From Clostridiales bacterium SIT11 (GTDB lineage: Bacteria > Bacillota > Clostridia > Tissierellales > Peptoniphilaceae), in assembly GCA_001299455.1 (NCBI GenBank), contig CYUK01000003.1:1426001-1490000 (forward strand): 64,000 nucleotides of DNA, read 5' to 3'. Positions 61,763-64,000 of the stretch are shown here, piece after piece. Numbering within the stretch: the stretch's first letter is position 1; every line of letters starts with the position of its first letter. Below the pieces are notes generated by a model. It did not search any database. It was not told the origin of the DNA and was given only the letters and a program-made list of their open reading frames with translations. The position numbers and the translations under genes are program-made.

Positions 61763-62648
61763 CCACTTCCTCCTTTAATTCACGGGCCAGGGTCTGGGCC
61801 AGGGCTTGGCGGTCTTTAAGAAAGCCGGAAATTCCCCGGCGGACAAAAATTTGGCCGTCTTCTGAACCGAAGCAGCCGATAAGAGTCATTTGGTCTCCTT
61901 GAACGGAAGTAAAAATTCCCATAGGAGTTTGGCAACTTCCATCTAAGGCTCCTTGGAAGGCTCGTTCCGTTTCATAGCGGATTAAGGTGTCTTCATGGGT
62001 CAAGGGAGCTAAGAGGTCCTTTAAATCTTGGTCATCTTCCCGGATTTGCAGGGCCAGGATTCCCTGGCAGGGGGCCGGGATAATATCCAGGCCGGAAAAA
62101 ACGGAATGGACCCGGTCTGTATAGCCGCCCCTTTGAAGGCCGGCATAGGCCAGGACAACCCCGTCTAGGTTTTCACTTTCAATTTTAGACATCCGGGTTT
62201 CAATATTGCCCCGGATGGGGACCGTTTCACAATGGGGGAAGAGAAGCTTTAATTGGAGGGCCCGGCGGAGGGACCCTGTACCGAAACGAAAGGCCTGGTC
62301 CTTCTTGGACAAGTCCAGGCCCTCTTTAGCCACTAAAACATCCCTAGGGTCCGCCCCTTCAGGTGGGTTGACAAAGCAAAGCCCTGGAGTCACATCTCCA
62401 GGCATGTCCTTCATAGAGTGGACAGCCAGGTCAATCTCTCGGTCCAGGAGGGCTTGTTCAATTTCCTTGACAAAGACCCCCTTGGACCCCACTTGACCAA
62501 TGGGCTTGTGGAGGACTTCATCCCCCTTGGTGGATAATTTGACAATTTCAATTTCTATTTCTGGATAGTGGGCCCTTAAAAGCTGGGCCACACTTTCTGT
62601 CTGGGTAACGGCTAGGTTACTCTTCCGTGTTCCTAGTCTGATTTTCAT
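61743..62648 (-). CDS. hemC: Porphobilinogen deaminase
   Basis: A 301-residue hydroxymethylbilane synthase. RLGTRKSNLAVTQTESV, FGTGSLRRALQLKLLFP, PIRGNIETR and the dipyrromethane Cys in DGSCQTPMG are all present. Full length. GGAGG sits eight bases before the ATG, inside the preceding gene (32-base overlap). Confidence 0.97.
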   Translation of the reverse strand: MKIRLGTRKSNLAVTQTESVAQLLRAHYPEIEIEIVKLSTKGDEVLHKPIGQVGSKGVFVKEIEQALLDREIDLAVHSMKDMPGDVTPGLCFVNPPEGADPRDVLVAKEGLDLSKKDQAFRFGTGSLRRALQLKLLFPHCETVPIRGNIETRMSKIESENLDGVVLAYAGLQRGGYTDRVHSVFSGLDIIPAPCQGILALQIREDDQDLKDLLAPLTHEDTLIRYETERAFQGALDGSCQTPMGIFTSVQGDQMTLIGCFGSEDGQIFVRRGISGFLKDRQALAQTLARELKEEVDEKRTC

Positions 62649-63243
62649 GCATTTCCTCCAAATACTTCTTCACCTGGCTCCGGTCCTTTTGGTACAAGTC
62701 TTCAATGAGCTTGGACCGGTCTCCAGGATCCATATCCTTACATTTTTCTCGAATTTCACTTAAGTATTGAATTTTTTCCAGGTCTAAATTTTCTAGGGTC
62801 TTTTCAATTTCTTGGCCGATTAACTTGGTTAAGGTAGGGCTGGCCCCTCCTGTAGCTATGGAAACGGTAATAGGGTCCTTGGCCACAATTTTAGGCAGGA
62901 TAAAATTGGAATCCGACCGGTCGTCCGTCCGGACATAGAGGATTTTCTTGGTCTTGGCATAGTCCTCCAGGGAGGCATTGAGGGCGTGGTCTGAGGTGGC
63001 AATGACTAAAAGATCATAACCCATAAAGACAAAACTATCTGTCAAAAACTGGCCTTTTAGCTGGATGCGGTCAGGATGAGCCTCCTTTAAATCCAGGAGA
63101 TCCTGGCAAAAACGATCGGACAAGACGTAAATGGAAAATTCCCCTAATAGGAGAGAACGAATTTTTTGGCAGGCAACTTGTCCGCCTCCCAGGACCAGGG
63201 CCTTTTTACCCTTTGAATCATAGTGGATAGGATAGTATCTCAT
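62617..63243 (-). CDS. Precorrin-2 dehydrogenase / sirohydrochlorin ferrochelatase
   Basis: A 208-residue Met8/CysG N-terminal type protein. YYPIHYDSKGKKALVLGGGQVACQKI is the Rossmann dinucleotide-binding start (residues 3-28). DLLVIATSD and VSIATGGASPTLTKLIGQEIE are typical. It oxidises precorrin-2 and may insert iron to give siroheme. Its start overlaps hemA by 4 bases and its end overlaps hemC by 32, so it is part of one coupled operon. Confidence 0.92.
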   Translation of the reverse strand: MRYYPIHYDSKGKKALVLGGGQVACQKIRSLLLGEFSIYVLSDRFCQDLLDLKEAHPDRIQLKGQFLTDSFVFMGYDLLVIATSDHALNASLEDYAKTKKILYVRTDDRSDSNFILPKIVAKDPITVSIATGGASPTLTKLIGQEIEKTLENLDLEKIQYLSEIREKCKDMDPGDRSKLIEDLYQKDRSQVKKYLEEMHENQTRNTEE

Positions 63244-64000
63244 GCGCCAAAAACCTCCTTTAATACAGAAATGGTCGTTTCTTTTTGTGGACTGTCCTCC
63301 ATCCGACGGACGGATAGGAGGGGTTCTTTAATGACTTTCTTCAAGGACGAACGGACGATTTTTTCCACCTTTAATTGCTCATTGTGGCTCATGTCCGTTT
63401 TTCGGAAAATATAGCGGAGGGTGTCGTCGGCAATTTCATCACACCGGTCGTTTAAAGACTGCATAATAGGGTCCACCTTGATTTGGGACATCCAAAACTT
63501 TAACTCTTGGACCTTTTCTTCAATTTCAGGAATAAAACCCTCTAGGGTCTTCCGATTTTGAGCCAGGTTTTTTTCTCCAATTTCTTGGAGGGAGTCAATA
63601 TCATAGAGGGTGATATTTTCCAGGTCCCCAACTTCTGGAGCCACATCCCGAGGAAGGGACAGGTCCATAATGGCCAGGGGCTTGGTCCGCTTTAAAAGAT
63701 CCCGCTTCTTAATAATGGTGTGGGGGGAGGAAGTGGCGGTCACTAAAATATCCACGTCCACCAAGCCCTTCATCCGGTCCTCAAAGGGAAGGATTTGCAC
63801 GGCGGGAAATTTTTGTTGAATTTTAATGGAATTTTCATAGGTCCTGTTACAGGCCACCACATCAGACCGTCTTTCTAAAAGATAGTTAAGGGCCAGGGTT
63901 CCCATATTTCCTAGTCCAATAATCATGGTCCGGCAGCTGGGAAGGTCAAAAAGTTCCTCCATTTTTTTCACCCCAATATAGGCGATGCTCACAGGATGGT
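63240..64000 (-). CDS. hemA: Glutamyl-tRNA reductase, C-terminal part
   Basis: The last 253 or so residues of HemA, cut by the right edge. The NADPH-binding domain shows MIIGLGNMGTLALNYLLER and ATSSPHTII, then LPRDVAPEV, and the dimerisation domain runs to KEVFGA. The frame stays open to the edge (…HPVSIAYIGVKK), so the N-terminal catalytic domain with the active-site Cys lies outside. It feeds 5-aminolevulinate synthesis together with HemL. Confidence 0.95.
   Translation of the reverse strand, partial: HPVSIAYIGVKKMEELFDLPSCRTMIIGLGNMGTLALNYLLERRSDVVACNRTYENSIKIQQKFPAVQILPFEDRMKGLVDVDILVTATSSPHTIIKKRDLLKRTKPLAIMDLSLPRDVAPEVGDLENITLYDIDSLQEIGEKNLAQNRKTLEGFIPEIEEKVQELKFWMSQIKVDPIMQSLNDRCDEIADDTLRYIFRKTDMSHNEQLKVEKIVRSSLKKVIKEPLLSVRRMEDSPQKETTISVLKEVFGA

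Overview
This window looks like a chromosome segment of a low-to-mid GC, Gram-positive obligate anaerobe of the Firmicutes, most likely class Tissierellia (Peptoniphilaceae-like). That placement is my inference. It rests on a class III (anaerobic) ribonucleotide reductase, a V-type ATPase operon, a YSIRK-type surface adhesin with MucBP-like repeats, Firmicutes-type riboswitches (TPP, THF, T-box) and AGGAGG ribosome binding sites throughout. I see no phage, insertion sequence or CRISPR array.

Layout. 1-570 (minus): thiamine uptake genes under a TPP riboswitch, reading off the left edge. 618-3997: aspartate kinase, tRNA-Lys, an AT-rich S66 peptidase and a rhodanese. 4139-16009 (plus): purine operon purC-F-M-N-H-[D-L fusion]-B behind a ~250-nt attenuated leader of unrecognised class; purE is absent. 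16133-18487: a 56-aa membrane protein, then a THF-riboswitch-controlled folate ECF S component with a metallopeptidase and a membrane J-domain protein. 18731-20792 (minus): an XRE regulator/CPBP protease/DUF3169 module with two operator palindromes. 20863-25129: GerMN lipoprotein, ftsH and two further lipoproteins. 25130-25871: intergenic repeats. 25872-27312 (minus): tyrS with a T-box. 27488-30537: small membrane protein, an AcpS-NnrD fusion, a mazF toxin without an adjacent antitoxin, and a phosphoesterase. 30603-38374 (plus): envelope polysaccharide cluster (GT4, DUF4330, O-antigen ligase-like, CsaB, TagA) running into transketolase. 38378-42959 (minus): nrdG, nrdD and a UvrD-type helicase. 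43099-44974: nitroreductase and two paralogous membrane genes, one frameshifted. 44975-45700: a second repeat-rich spacer. 45716-54277 (plus): nine-gene V-ATPase operon. 54322-57988: surface adhesin with a G9 tract in its leader. 57997-64000 (minus): tetrapyrrole operon hemA-met8-hemC-cobA/hemD-hemB-hemL, with hemA cut by the right edge.

How it works together. The biosynthetic blocks feed linked cofactor needs: purines and folate (PurN and PurH use formyl-THF, FolT imports folate), thiamine (needed by transketolase), and tetrapyrroles that, with no hemE here, point to siroheme or cobalamin rather than heme. The most unusual items are the PurD-PurL and AcpS-NnrD fusions, the uncharacterised purC leader, the MazF lacking an adjacent antitoxin, the dispersed GTAGGGGC-stem repeat family, and the adhesin with a possible phase-variation tract and an atypical sorting motif.
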